DNA of 64,000 nucleotides, from contig CAXKWD010000006.1 in assembly GCA_964059195.1 (NCBI GenBank), positions 66,295,073-66,359,072 of the forward strand, in the 5' to 3' direction. The notes under the pieces were generated by a model. It had not been told where the DNA came from and did no database searches. It saw nothing but the letters and a program-made list of their open reading frames with translations. The position numbers and the translations under genes are program-made. Shown one piece after another: positions 33,880 through 46,999 of the stretch (within the stretch, counting starts at the first letter, position 1; every line of letters begins with the position of its first letter). The stretch is from Ectobius pallidus (Eukaryota > Arthropoda > Insecta > Blattodea > Ectobiidae).

Positions 33880-34543
33880 TTAAGGGAGCACTTTACTGAA
33901 TTTTCATCATTTTCGACCAAAAATTAAAGTTTTCATATCTTCCTCTATTAAAAATTATCCTTATTCATCCTACGCGATTTTTAAAGTCTCAGGTAGCCTT
34001 TTATAGATGATCTTGCAGGAATTTAAGCACTCTATGGTAAATAGGCACACGCTTCTTTTCTTACGTTTTCTCACTGTTTCTTTTTCCCGTATAAATTTGT
34101 CAGCTTGTTTTGATATTTTGCATATAAGATGTAACATAGGAGTCTTTCACAATATTTTATGTAGATTTTATTGTACTTTTTTGTTGCAGGCTCTGTTATA
34201 ATATGCAAAATGATTATCGTTTTTCTGTTATGCAAAGTCAACAAGCTTTTAAAAATATAAGCATTTGTGCTCTTTATCAGAAAACAAAGCCCAGATAAAA
34301 ATTCGTGATAAAGTACCTTCCTAGTGTATATCAATCTTCAAAAATTAAAATTGCGTCTTAAGGAACATTTTACATAAGAATGCGGTTAAATGAATTAAAT
34401 AGTCAATAAAAGTGAACCTACACCTATTAGCAAACTATAATATTGTTCAGTCAGAACTGGTGGAAAATGACACATACCCAGAATTTCAGGTTTCTTTCTC
34501 TAAAAATGTGGACTTTAGTGTTTACAGTTTAGGATCCCCTTAA
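33880..34543. mobile_element. possible TTAA-flanked MITE
   Basis: TTAA at 33880-33883 is followed by GGGAGCACTTTACTG. The right end reads CAGTTTAGGATCCCC followed by TTAA at 34540-34543. The ends are imperfect inverted repeats (about 12 of 17). TTAA flanks suggest a piggyBac-type target. The interior is non-coding. Confidence 0.35.
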
Positions 34544-37500
34544 TGTTCAAATTCAAATTTTCTTCGATTTCTCCCTACATATAGTATCGAAGGCTTATAT
34601 TGTGTCACACTTGTTAAACAGTATTAGATAACTTCTGCGAATATAAAATGTTTGTTTAAATAGACCTAGAAATAATAATTATTTATTTTGTTATTTATTT
34701 TGTCAAGTATATATCTGTAAGAATTATTTTCTGTATCTTAATTTGTTATTCAGTATCATTTCCTTCTTTTACATTTTATTTCTAATCCTGGACATATTAT
34801 CTTCGCTTTCTATTTAATGCGTTTAATGATTACGTATTTCGTTTGTTTTCTTACTCTGTCTAGTCTGTATGAGTTCGACATTGACTTTGACTCTGATATT
34901 TACTTTCCTCACTTATAGTTTTTCTGCATATAAGAATTTATAGTGCCTTAGAATTTTATGGCGAAATATGGTGTAGTCTCACATTTTATCAATCCGTAAA
35001 TCTTGTAAGAAGAAACATACAATCCATAGAAAAGATTCAGCGCAAGAACTAGGAAGCTTGCTTATATACGTTTCTGATCCAGCACCCTATTTGCTTCGCT
35101 CTGCGTAAAAAGCCTTAGAATGTTATGAAGTTGCATAATAAAACTTCATAGAAACGGATTGATTAAGCAATAGTAACAAAAGAAAGGAACACTGTTTGTT
35201 TTTGGAGAATGGAATCGTTCCGTCTTTGAATTTTTAAGTTCCCATCTCTCAACAGTAGCCTGTATCTTACAAAAGTAGTAAGACAACACAGAAGGCTATA
35301 GAGGAATAAAAAAGCCAGAAGCATATACACCCTTGCAACATTCTGGCATGGCCTTCTCTCTCTCTCTCCATATCGTTCCCAGACGAGTGTTTCGTAGCAA
35401 AGCAAAGACCTTACCTCCCGGCATTGCCTCGCCGTCCGTTTTCTCTGTCCTCCGAGACCCATGCTCCATCACTCGCTAAAACCCCGAGAGAAATTTCACC
35501 TATCCACAATCCGTTTACACCGTCACGGCTCAACCTCATCCACCCCTACCCGTCCTACTGCCCTTATCTCGTTCCTGTTCTTTTCACAAAGGCTAGAGTA
35601 AGAGAGCTAGAAATCTTGGAAAAGAGATTGGTGTGGATGTAAACGGTGTAGTAGAAAGCCATGCTTCTTTTTTAGTGTGTTTCATATTACACAGGTCAAT
35701 ATTTACATACAACTTGTGGATTTTATGCAAGTGACTAAAGGTACTATGCTGTTGATTTGAAGTTATACAGTTGATTTAAATCTCTGTAGTAAAGAAGTAT
35801 TTTTCAGCGGTAGTTTTCTTCAGAAGAGTAACTGATCTTACACTCCGTAAGTCATTCTCTTGTATTATATAAATCTAGATATTCTAAATATCCTTTTAAA
35901 ATATGTTACAATTAATTATATTATTAATGAATTTCAAACCAATCAGGCCCATAATGAATGTTTCTCGAAAACGTTTGTTTTTTTTTTAATCACTTTTCTC
36001 TCGATGCGCACTGAATTGTCTTCTAGGAAATGCATTTCGGCCGCAATGTGAGCCAGCTTCAGTCCTTAGTGGACCGGCGTTGGTGATTAATTTAATTGAA
36101 TACACATCAAACAAAATCTTCAATATACTGCTTACACGATATATATATATATGTATACACACCTGTATATTATAATAACCTTTTAATCTTTAGACCACAG
36201 GCATCGTCTGCAACCAGATTTGTCGATAATATCTGATTAGCTTCATAGATGGCATGGACCATTCACTCAGTCATGCTAATTGTGAAGGAATAATATTTAC
36301 CTTACGTCATCCAATGATTTATTTTAATGTATAACTGATCCCCGGAAACCATCTGACTAAAGTATCTAGAATTTATTTCGAATCGTGATCTTATTTTGGA
36401 AACACTCCATTAATATAGGCCTACTTCACTCAGCATATGGAAGACTTTCTAAACCATATCCTTTGATTCACAAGAATTCTCACTTAAATATCACTTTGCA
36501 GTTTTACTATATTGTTATTAATAAGACCTTCAAGATTTCCCAATATGGAGTGCTGCCGCAAAATATTATCTTAAAAGGTTACAAGCTCTTCCGAATAAAA
36601 ATCTACGTATTACAGTTAAAGTTCCATGATTTATACGAATTACTCAAGTTCAAAGAGAACTTGGGTTGGCTATAATATCTATGAATACATTGGTAAACGA
36701 GCTACGCTTATTACGTGTGATGTAATGGTATCATAGTGATATCAATAACGATAAAAGTTACCATTATGACATCTGTGTGGTATCGATTATTATCTAACAC
36801 GGAACGATCTTGAGCCCTTGAGAGTATCAGCTGAAAACTGCCTGATAAATATCCTGTATTTAAAGTAAAATCAATTCTTTTCGTAAATACTAAAATGAAC
36901 TCACTTCATGTTGTCAAAATCCGTTGGTTTCAAGAAAATATCAAAAGAAGCTTCTATTGGCCGACGCCATAAGCTGTCATCTCTCGTAGAAGACAAGAAC
37001 TACGTCAATCATCTTGATGCGAAGGCCATGGCGGGCTAGGTGCTGTTTGTTTGGGTGAATATAATATTTTAGAATTAAACATTTACTCTAATTATGATCT
37101 AACCAAAACAGTCATATGCAACTTTCCTATTATGGTAATTAAGATACACGTATGAAAACTATGAAACTCGCGTTATTCGTTTCATAAGCAACCCGTATCT
37201 TAATAAATGCCATTAATAGTCTTGTTTACTTAAAAACTACTCCAAACTGTACTTTTTACTAACAGCACTGGCAACTTATAACTCACCAGCTAAATAACAG
37301 TCAACAATCACAGTGCCAAAAATTAAAATCTGTATCATGTATTCAACCATAAAATTAAAATCTTTATGGGTAGCCCTGAAAGTCTCAAATGGGAGCCAAA
37401 TGGAAAAGTCTTCTTAAGTAGTCCAGGAGCCAACTAGTGTATTTATGTCAATGAAAGTTTCAACCAAGAGCCAACTGGCGTGCACCCATGTTGATAAGGG

Positions 37501-37976
37501 ACTGTCTATATCTGTTATCTTTTAATAATAATTTAAGTACAATAATCAATTCTTCTACCAAAGATATTAAACATTTTATTTCAATTATATAAGTTAACTT
37601 CTTCTTGGTGTACAAACAAATGGTTACCTGCAGAAGTGTTAATTCTGAAAATAATTTTTTTAGTAATAAAATATAAAATATATAATAAAATGTATTTTAT
37701 AAAGTTAAATATATTTTTTAAAATAAATATATATTTTATAAAATGTTTTATCCCAGAGATTTACACAAAATAAATAATTTAAAACAGTTGAATCCATAGA
37801 GTAATTAACAAAATAATGAACAAATAATTAACGAAGTATTCCTATTTTATTAATAAGATATTAAAACCTAACTTTTCATGGAGGCTTAGTTCTACATATT
37901 TCAAAAATTTCATTAGCCTATTCATCGTTTTTAAAAGCCAGTGGAGTAAGTTTCTGTTCTTTTCGGCTCAGTTCAT
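34544..37976. other. 3.4 kb without a recognised gene
   Basis: AT-rich with short simple runs: (CT)n near 35354, poly-T near 35980, (AT)n near 36140, and self-complementary AT text at 37660-37755. None of the open frames at 35163-36675 has a recognisable domain. Confidence 0.5.
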
Positions 37977-37990
37977 AATGATGGATGTAC

Positions 37991-38668
37991 TTACTCAATG
38001 GAAATAGAAAATTCCTCATAAAGCTAAAGGAATGTTATCTATTTTATTAAACCCTAAGGTTCATTGCCGCGCTTACCTAAGCCCACCATTCAACCCTATT
38101 CTATGCTAACTCCATCCAATCATCCCTCGCAAATCGTACTTCCCCTAAGTCTATCCTAATATTGTCCTCCCACCTTTGTCTAGGTCTTCCAAATGGTATT
38201 CTCCCTTCGGGTCTCCCAGTCAATACTTTGAGATGTCTTTCCTCCCCCATGCGCGCAACAGGTCCAGTCCATTTCATCCTTCGTGATTTAATTACCCTTA
38301 CTATATCCGGTGAAGAGTACAGGTCATGAAGTTCGTCGTTATGCAGTTTTCTGCAGTCCCCATTTCCATCTCCCTTAGACCCAAATATTTTCCTAAGAAC
38401 CCTGTTTTCGAACAGATTATGTTTTTTCCCCGAAGAGTAAGCGACCACGTCTCACATCCATATAATATAACCGGCAGGATAATTGTCTTATGGATATATT
38501 TTTTTAGATTTTGGACAGAAGACGAGAAGATAAGAGTTTCTGAACTGCATAAAAACAAGCATTTCCTGATTTGAGTCTACACTTAACGTCTGCCATTAAA
38601 TTATTATGTCTGTAATTATTGCTCCCAGATATTTGAATTTTTCCACTTGTTCGGACGATATACCGGCC
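37991..38668 (-). mobile_element. strongly 5'-truncated RTE-like LINE, 14-bp target duplication
   Basis: The perfect direct repeat AATGATGGATGTAC at 37977-37990 and 38669-38682 brackets a 678-bp minus-strand insertion. It is homologous to the 3' part of the LINE at 31201-32982. It encodes only the RT C-terminus (RKIFGSKGDGNGDCRKLHND, then SPDIVRVIKSRRMKW and GRPRQRWEDNI), split by frameshifts. Confidence 0.9.
38101..38448 (-). pseudogene. LINE RT C-terminal fragment
   Basis: A 115-codon frame carrying the C-terminal block common to this LINE family, with the YGCETWSLT region in a neighbouring frame (38301-38558). There are no catalytic motifs, because truncation removed the whole RT palm. 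Confidence 0.8.
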
Positions 38669-38682
38669 AATGATGGATGTAC

Positions 38683-40033
38683 AGTATGAAATAGCATACT
38701 ATCGGTAATGGAGAATAATTATATTTCCTCAAGTGACAGAAATTTCTTATTGTCATCTAATATAGCTCGTTATTTGGTCGTTAGCAAGAAACGTAAATGC
38801 AATTATATAAAATAACAATATAAATTCAATTTATTGGTAATTTCTTTCTTTCTAAAATTAGAAAAGCGAATATGAAGAAAAGTATTTATTTTTAAACATA
38901 GTTACAGTTCTTCTTGTAGGGTAAAGTAAGGTATTTCTGTGATAAATTGAATATATTTCAAATTTAAACTAGACAAAATATTATATATACAAATCTTTAA
39001 AGCATTCATTGAAAATGATTGTTTACCAATATATTGCAGTATGTGGATAGTCATCTAACATTATATATGAGCTTTAAAATATTTTCATATCTGTATCTCA
39101 TTATTTCGTTGTATAGGAGATGGAACTTCGTAGTTTAATCTTAAACAATTTGTCGACATATTAAAAGTTCAGCAATGTTACGCTCAGTTCAATCTATTTT
39201 AAACATCTACTTTCTCTATGATCCAAAGTTCTTATGATGTTTTTAATAGAAGCGAAACGTTAAAAAGCTGTACAACGACTGGATTTTTATGCTTCATATT
39301 AGTCTTTTTCTATTACTTGATGCCGTATAAGAGCTGATATTGCAGAATTGTTTGTTGATTTCTTTTTTTGTTTGTGTGAACGAGGTTTGATGGAGGAAGA
39401 GAGTGAGTAGGAAGTAGGCAAAGACCGTTTGCTACTACTTCATTGTATCCACCCTGTTCTCGATCTCTTTTAAAAGTATAGAGGAATGAGGGAGGGGAAA
39501 ACGTCAAAAGCAAAGGGAAAACAAACGATGTTGAGTTTTTATGTTTTTTCCTAGATGTAACTTTACAAAAGCTTTTGAAGAAACAAAGATTGCTACCGAA
39601 CGGAGAACGATTTATCAATAGCTGTAAGGGATCAACATAAGAGAAATAGCAGTCGACTAGCACTTGGATCCTAGCTTTTTCCTACCCTCTCTTGCTCCTC
39701 ACGCTGGAAATCTCGCTAGCGTAATGGCTACAGGCATGAATGTATAATCCTATTAAGTACATTCCGTTTATACTACAAGCAATCTGCTTCAATTTGTTAA
39801 AATATTTAAGGTAGCAGAATTCTCCTTTGACTATTTAGCATCACATCACGATTTTCCTTTGTCATATGCAGAGTATTTAATAATAATTGGATTTCATAAA
39901 GCAGCTTTATATTTTTGTTATTTCATCAGACTTGTTCTATTTTAGCAGGTGATTACACTAATAAAATGTATAGTCGTTCATTTGACATCTTTGGAATTTC
40001 TGTTAACAAAATATCCGAATCTGGATTACAATT
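38683..40033. other. no gene recognised
   Basis: AT-rich. The 116-codon minus frame at 39313-39663 has no recognisable domain and biased composition. Confidence 0.5.
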
Positions 40034-40041
40034 CTTATGAT

Positions 40042-40626
40042 TAGAGTTCGGTTGTTTACGAAAAATCGTATATTTAATAATGCACTCCATTACATGCTAA
40101 TTTTAAGATTTGGACAAGACATGATTGAAATAACCGAAAATTTATGGTTTAATTTTGCATATTGTTGCATTTTTTTTTTTAACAATTTGTAATAGGCTAC
40201 TTATTAACATATTTCTGCATATTTTATTAATTCACGCATTTTTAACTGCATATTTGTGCAAGTAAATATTGTACATATCTCTGTTAATTCAAACATTTAC
40301 AACATATTTGGCGAAGTGAATATTTTGAGAACCGACTATGCAACAACTGACTGTAAATAGTTTCATATTTTCAGAAACAACTGTATAAAATTCAAGTGAC
40401 GTTTAACGTCATAAATTTTAAGTTTATTAAAATTTGTTGCATTGACTTTGTTCGTTTTTTTTAGTTTTGTAATGTAATTTATGTAACTTTTACTAATATT
40501 TGTAATTTATAACGTACACTTAAAAGATAGAAGATACTTCATTGGTTCCGAAGCATATTTTACAAATTTTAGAGCATATATTTATTCATATTTCATCTTC
40601 TGATGAGCATTAACTTCCAAGCCTTA
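40042..40626. mobile_element. hAT-type MITE
   Basis: The left end TAGAGTTCGGTTGTTTACGA and right end (complement) TAAGGCTTGGAAGTTAATGC resemble the TIR of the 42778-44058 element (TAGGGTTCGGATGTTCATGA). The 8-bp target duplication CTTATGAT is perfect at 40034-40041 and 40627-40634. The interior is rich in GCATATT words, like the MITE at 14932-15384. Non-coding. Confidence 0.82.
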
Positions 40627-40634
40627 CTTATGAT

Positions 40635-42552
40635 GCTGATTGTTGTTATACTACTGAATACCTTTAGTAGTTTTGCAATCCTATCTTAATAATAATAATA
40701 CTCACTATCACTTCACTAAACAAATCGTATTAAATTTATTTTCTCTTCTATCTTACGATTAGTCATCTTAACAGTTATGATGTCCTAAATTCAATCCATG
40801 AATTCCCTTTGTGGGACATATGTTTTACTGCCATTGCCTACTTTCATTATGTAGTCTAAATTTATTGTAAATATCTATTAACAGTATAAATATTATTATT
40901 TTACAGTATTCACCCTTTGATCTTAGTTTAGAAAAGTAGTCTTGTAAGATGAAAATATATGCAAACTCGGCTTACTTCGTTGTCTCAAGAATATAGTCAC
41001 CTGGAATTACTGGTACCAAGAGGTACATTAAAATATTTTCTGTGATAGTCCGTAATGTTGAAATTTGGCCTATTGTTTTTAGTACCTACAGATATCAGTT
41101 TCTCTTTACGTACTGTTTTCATTTTACGCAAAAAATAAATAAATAAATGCAGATAATGATTACAGTTCAGACGGTCATGGAATAATTACCTTAATACTTT
41201 CCGGTATTTAGCATTTTAGCACAAACAGTTCGATAAAGACGAAAACGCCCAACATGTTACGGAAATGAAATCGGTTATATTTTAGTAATTTATTGCTACT
41301 AATGATAAATATAACAATTAACATGATCATTATGGTCTGGTTTCCAATAAAGAAAGAATGTCTGGTTTATTCGTCTTAGAAATTTTCTTGCATTTTGTCT
41401 ATCTCTCAGTCAAGATTAATGTGCCTTTGAAACATTTTTATAAGCAAGTAATACAGTATTATATTTTGTAATTATTTCTAGGCGTAATGGAAGCCATAAA
41501 TATTAAACGTACCCAAGAAGAATTTAGGCCAATTTTGGATTCATCCCTTCTGAATCATAAAGCTGTGTTATTGCAAAGTTTCAGTTAGGTATGTAGTCCA
41601 TAGGAAAGAGATAGGCCTATATCAAAACTTGAAATATATTTTTTAATTAAATTATGATTGATTTAAGTGACAAATGTGTGGTGACTGATTTCTTCAACAA
41701 AATTTTGAACCAAGGATGAAAACAGAATGCAGCTGGCATTGCTCTAATTCAATAAAATGTTGCTCTCTCCTCTATGCATCGAGCGAGGACTGATCAAAAA
41801 CTTAATAAAAACATTGGATCGTGTTGGAGTATGGATATCAGTTAGTATCTGATACTTCAATTAATTTTATCACATGATACTCAATAAGTATTCAATAAGT
41901 ACTCACCTTCGATTATGGAACTCCAAGTTTTCAGATGAACATTCTGATGGGCTTAAAAACCAGGATTGGTAATCTTATAGAGCTGAAATTTCCAACCGAA
42001 TTGCCGGACTCCAAATTTTAAGAAAATGGTATTATGTTAGTAATGTTTGAACGAAATGGGGTGCAACATGCAGCAAAAATACATTGTATTCTCCCACTTT
42101 TAAAACTGTGGTGCGGTTTCTGAATAATGAGGTGAACACTTTTACCAGTCATTTCGACATTTGAAAAATGACATCAGGATAAATGGAGTACATAACTGCT
42201 AGCTGATTATTTTTGGACAATGGACATTGGACATTATTGGAGTGGGAAACCCCATGGTCCATTATTTTAGACAGGCTAAAAAAGGTGTGTATAGTGAGGA
42301 AATTCCAGTTGAAGATTAGTCGTTTCGGCTTTCGCTATCATCGTCCACAGTGGTGTTGCCTTTGATGTTTGTTTAATGCAAGAAGGACACTCATTACTAG
42401 CCACGTGTTGGGGTGTTGTCATGTCTCAGTAAGAAATGAGAATCAAAGAAACGATAAAATGGTATATTTAATTACTACTAAGTTTAGTAGGTGCCCGCGG
42501 GGTTGCCCCTGATAATTAATTTAAAAATAAAAATTTAGGGACATATTAATTA
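40635..42552. other. no gene supported
   Basis: AT-rich DNA with a short (TAA)n run near 40690 and (AATA)n near 41135. The minus strand near 42320-42345 reads GATAGCGAAAGCCGAAACGA, wording seen in some retroelement ends, but nothing around it confirms an element. Confidence 0.45.
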
Positions 42553-42772
42553 AAGCATTATATTTATTAACACTTACATGAGAATCCTTCATAAACAAAA
42601 CGATTAATCATTATAACGAAACAGCTAAAAATCCGGCTTTGGAGTACATTTCACTATTAAAAAGCACCGCCTGGGAAAAACGACCTCAGATTCGCGTTCT
42701 CTGGCCCAGAAAACCCCTGCATAGCGAATTCCGTCCAAATCGATCAATATTGGCCTATTTAGGTTTATACTC
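42553..42772 (-). repeat. diverged repeat, inverted partner of 22843-23045
   Basis: Complementary, end to end, to the repeat at 22843-23045. It abuts the left target duplication (42770-42777) of the hAT element, which inserted at its margin. Confidence 0.75.
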
Positions 42773-42901
42773 ATTATTAGGGTTCGGATGTTCATGACAT
42801 ATCATATTTTTATCCTGACGTCTAATCTTGCCGCAAACTGAAATTAAACACGAATTGCACTTTTGTTATCCTAATTGGACCGTTTTTATTTTGCATATAA
42901 A

Positions 42902-43107
42902 GTCATATTTTGGACATTTTTATAGTTTAGGTCATATTTCGGTCATTTTTATATTTAATGTCATATTTAAGTCATAAATTCGGTAAAAGAGCACAATTGC
43001 ACAGGTCATATTTTGGACATTTTTATAGTTTTGGTCATATTTCGGTCATTTTTTAATTTAACGTCATATTTCAGTAATAAATTCGGTAAAAGAGCACAAT
43101 TGCACAG
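42902..43107. repeat. 102-bp tandem duplication inside the hAT left end
   Basis: Two copies start at 42902 and 43004, each running from GTCATATTTTGGACATTTTT to GAGCACAATTGCACAG. They differ at a few bases. Subterminal repeats of this kind are typical transposase-binding regions in hAT elements. Confidence 0.85.
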
Positions 43108-43336
43108 TATACTGTAGGCACTAAATCGTAGAGTTAACATTTTTTCGAGAAAGAGTTACTAATATTTTGGTTTGACTGTAACTGGAATGTGAAGGGACAG
43201 TAAGTAACAAGTGCAGGTAGTTGAAGCACAATGCACGGGGTTTTACCGCCTTCCTCCTTGTTGTTAACAACTTTCAATAGAGACAGTTTTAAAAGATTTT
43301 CAGTTCACACTTGCAGTGGTATCGGGTAACATCAAA

Positions 43337-43607
43337 ATGCCGAAAAATAAGTGTTCTGAAAGTGTAAAACTAAAAAGTTTTGTTAAGGAGTTTGGAGAAA
43401 ACCACTTCTGCACCGACGGGAAAATTTTGTATTGCAAAGTGTGTGGAATTAAAGTGACGGCTGCAAAACGATTTAATGACGTTCTTCAAATATGCACCTG
43501 TGACATCCTGTAACGTCGAAAGGAGCTTCTCGCGGTTTAAGACGATATTAAGTGACAACAGGAGAAGATTTCTATTCGATAATCTTAAAATGCACGTGGT
43601 TGTATAG
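43337..43607 (+). pseudogene. hAT transposase fused ends: zinc-finger N-terminus and dimerisation C-terminus
   Basis: From the ATG at 43337 the frame reads MPKNKCSESVKLKSFVKEFG, then GKILYCKVCGIKV. This is the start of the CGGBP1/BED-like zinc finger of a hAT subfamily; the CxxC pair is kept and the His pair is missing. After a shift near 43480 it reads YAPVTSCNVERSFSRFKTIL, then SDNRRRFLFDNLKMHVVV and a stop. This is the hAT C-terminal dimerisation block (VERSFS.FK). The whole catalytic domain between them is deleted. The junction lies at about 43475-43490. A complete relative elsewhere would be needed for mobility. Confidence 0.88.
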
Positions 43608-44066
43608 TGTAATGCAGACAAAAATGGAGACTGAAAACTGGTACGTATTAGCCTACTTTGAAATTTATTTAATTAATTTAATGTTTATGCCCAATTAATA
43701 GAAATTTAATTTTTAAATTAATGCAATTTTTCACGTTTTATAGGGACACGCATGGACTACAAAATATTATATTGAAGTGGTGAAGCAATCACACAGAAGC
43801 AAATGCTTTAAAATTAGATGTCCATTACAAGCAAAACTGTGAATAATATGTAAAATTCTTAAAAACACGATCCTGATTGCATTCATGCGATGTAGTAATT
43901 TAGTTTCATTAAACGTTTAAAAGTGGAACATTTATTATTAGAAAATACTTTCTTTTATTAGGTCATATTTACGATTTTTTGGGTCATATTTAGTCATTTT
44001 TAAGGGCATATTTAAGGTCATATTTTCCACTTTTTAGGTCATAAACATCCGAACCCTACTCATTAT

Positions 44067-46999
44067 CCTTCTTCCATCTATGTTTAAAATTTATGTTTTC
44101 TGCGGGCCTTGACATTATATACAAGTGAATCGACCAGGGTGAGCTTACAAAATTGAAGCGATCAGTAATTCCATTCTGCTATTGAAAAAATAGCAATACT
44201 CTTATTTTAAAGTTATGAAAAAATGAGGAAAACTACCTGCAATTGAAATGTAATACCGAAAACTGATGCTCGAAAGCGCTGCCAGTATTTCACTCATAAC
44301 GCGCGAACGAAAGCTAAAATTAAAAATTCTATATAGTTAATAGATTGACTTGGCAACAGACTTATAATTGAGAGTGCAAACTTCTGTTTACCCTCATTAA
44401 ACAATAATATGATTCGGCAGACCGCAAAAGGAAATGCCAACGGTTGAATCGCCAGGTGGGAACGATGAAAACTAGAGCCCCATACTTATTTTTTACGAAA
44501 ATTAAATTTACTTTTTCACACTAATGAAGATCATATGCGTCGCCGCAAAAAAAAAAAAATAAAAATAAAATAAAAAGCCGAAATATAAGCGTAACCCATT
44601 AATACTTTATTTTAAAATGTTAAAGTGTATTATATCCAATTATTAAAATTGTCATTTATGGAAACCATGTAGTTCAGCAAAACTTACCTAATTGATATCA
44701 AACCTATTACGCAATAGTATTTCACTTGATGAATACTTATGTTAAAATTCAAAATCAGATCTGTAATGTTAAATGTTCAAAATTTCTTTTTAAATTGCTA
44801 GAAAACTAGACCAGACCAGACAAGTTTATTGCTCTTTTGTATACAGTGTAAAATAGTACATTGTACTCCAATAATTTATTTCCGTAACGTAATAGAAGCT
44901 AAAATCTCTTGTCCAGTGAAGTTACAATGCAATAACAGACGTATGGCCTTAACTGTAGTTCTAACTGTTTACAAAGTATCACTGTTACTGATACTTCAAA
45001 GTTGTGTTTATTTGGAAATTCAAACTTACAAACGTTTCGTTGCAGCCAAGCCTGAATGAGAACGGGGCGGATTTATAAAGTTTCCATCTCATCCCCACAA
45101 ATAGACAAACCCAAAAGCCAGACTTGCCACAACACTCTCATCCCTTGTTACCTCAGTTTTGTAATCCGCAATTAAAAGAAATCCAGGAGCTTCGGACTTG
45201 GTTAGGATAGTGGATACTTCATCAGAACTCACTTTAAGCTCCCGCGCTCTCGACAGATCTAACCGCATTAAGTCCTAGAAGGCGGGATGCACAGTGTATA
45301 AGCTTTCCTCGTGTGGCCCAGCTAGAGAGAGTACAGAATTATCTTGCCACACCACGATGAGTGAAGGACGTCTATACTATACTGTGCCTTTACTTAAGCT
45401 TCTATTGATCTCTCCCTCTGTTCTCTGGTAGTGTACAATGACTTCCTTTCCACTGGTGCTGCAGTTTCCTTAGGGCACCTATTAACTTCACTTGTGCTAA
45501 TGCCACTTTGGATGTAGAGATTAGTGTATTAGCATGGAACATTTCGTCACAAGGATGACCCAATTACTATAATTGTAATCCCTCCAAAGTAGTAGTGGAA
45601 GGTGATTTACTCAAAATACATTATGCAAAGTCGAATAGAAATAATGTGATACCTTCATGTAACTTTCCCTACCCACGCATGGGAAATGCTGCAAGTTGTA
45701 TTACAGAGTAAGTAGATGCTTGGGAGAGTGCCTGTTCAGTTGTCCCAGCCTTATGTAAAGAAGTATTGTTCAAGACAAGGTCTGAGTTTGTGGTAGATAT
45801 AGGTTCAGATATTTTATTCCAAAAAGGATTTGACATAAGAGTTTTAGATCTTACTTGTTAATTAAGCAGTTAGTTCTCAAATAATGAGCAAATTCGTTAT
45901 TTCATTTTTATTTTATTTTCAGCTTTGAACATTAACTTAAATATATATAGTCCATTTACAATGTTTATTTTACTTATTACATCACTTATAGTAAAAACCA
46001 CAAATAAAAGTTAAAATGCAAAAACTGAATAAATCAAAATTGAAATATGGAGTGGATCTACATTAATTAATTTTCGTGTGCTTGATATATTTAGTGATAA
46101 TTAATTTTATAATTCTTAATAACTTGTTACATGCAATTCTAAATTGATTTTATGTCATACTAAATTGTCGATGCATAGGAATGCGATTTATTATATAAAT
46201 TCAGTTCTGTATAAAGACGAGAGTTTTCGTGTGATTTTGAGTTAACACGTGGAACAAGAAGATATTGCTAAATTTATTAAGGCCTTGAAAAGGTGCATAA
46301 AACAATGTTGCCAATTATTTTCAATCGTGAATTTTGTAATTTGTTACTTTGTTTGGGAGTATTAAAATTGGATACTTTAAAAATTTCAATAATTTTGTAA
46401 TATAGTGAAATCTTGAGGTAGTAACCAAACTTTTAAAAATACACATACTTCAAGAATATAGTGTATCCTTTTTAAACTATCAATGTACGTCTTTATAACT
46501 GGATTCCTTATAGTGTAGCAGTCTAAATGATGTTTATTTTCCACCACTCCACAAGCCAAGACTCAAACCATCAACGTCAGGCTAATAGCATAACGAAATG
46601 AGGGATTGACCGGGGAATTGAGAAATACAAATACATTTATGGCTTGCACTATTGATCTTTCAGCAGTTTGAAAAATAAGCACACAGGACTTTTATTAGCA
46701 GAGATTTTTTTCTCAAATAAAAACAGATCAGATTTCCCCAAGACACAAACAATATAATTGGTTTCGGAACTGCACATTACATTTACATTATAAGATTTTA
46801 CCAAATACTGGTATTTACAATCACTGGTATGAGAACTGGAATTGAACAAAATAATTTACATCAAAGCATTTAAAAAAATGTTGTCCCATCCAATATAATT
46901 TTTTAGTTTTTACCACTCCAGAAAGCCGATGTATTAACCACTGTCACAGCCGAGATTTATTTAAATACTGTTCTCTACACAATAAAGCAAATAATCACT
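44067..46999. other. 2.9 kb without a recognised gene
   Basis: An A-rich simple run lies at 44548-44577. Frames at 44829-45059 and 46649-46849 have no recognisable domain. Short tRNA-box-like words near 46560 and 46940 are too incomplete to call. Confidence 0.45.

Larger units (their letters stand above)
42778..44058 (+). mobile_element. internally deleted hAT transposon, 8-bp target duplication
   Basis: Bounded by TIRs beginning TAGGGTTCGGATGTT at both ends and by the perfect 8-bp duplication CTCATTAT (42770-42777 and 44059-44066). Length 1281 bp. The subterminal DNA is packed with (G)GTCATATTT words at both ends: 42888-43080 and 43963-44040. It retains two short transposase pieces. It is the largest member of the TIR family that includes the MITEs at 14.9 and 40.0 kb. 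Confidence 0.92.

Noticed and set aside
35163..35642. Overlapping 99- and 72-codon frames on opposite strands
   Set aside because: No domain on either strand; the GC-richer patch explains the lack of stops.
41480..42345. Possible Penelope-like endonuclease text and GCCGAAACG motif
   Set aside because: Only a few suggestive residues and one short motif; no GIY-YIG or RT block could be confirmed.
46545..46960. Two tRNA-box-like patches on the minus strand ending GGAGTGGT
   Set aside because: Each has only part of an A or B box, and they are 350 bp apart; they could not be joined into a SINE.
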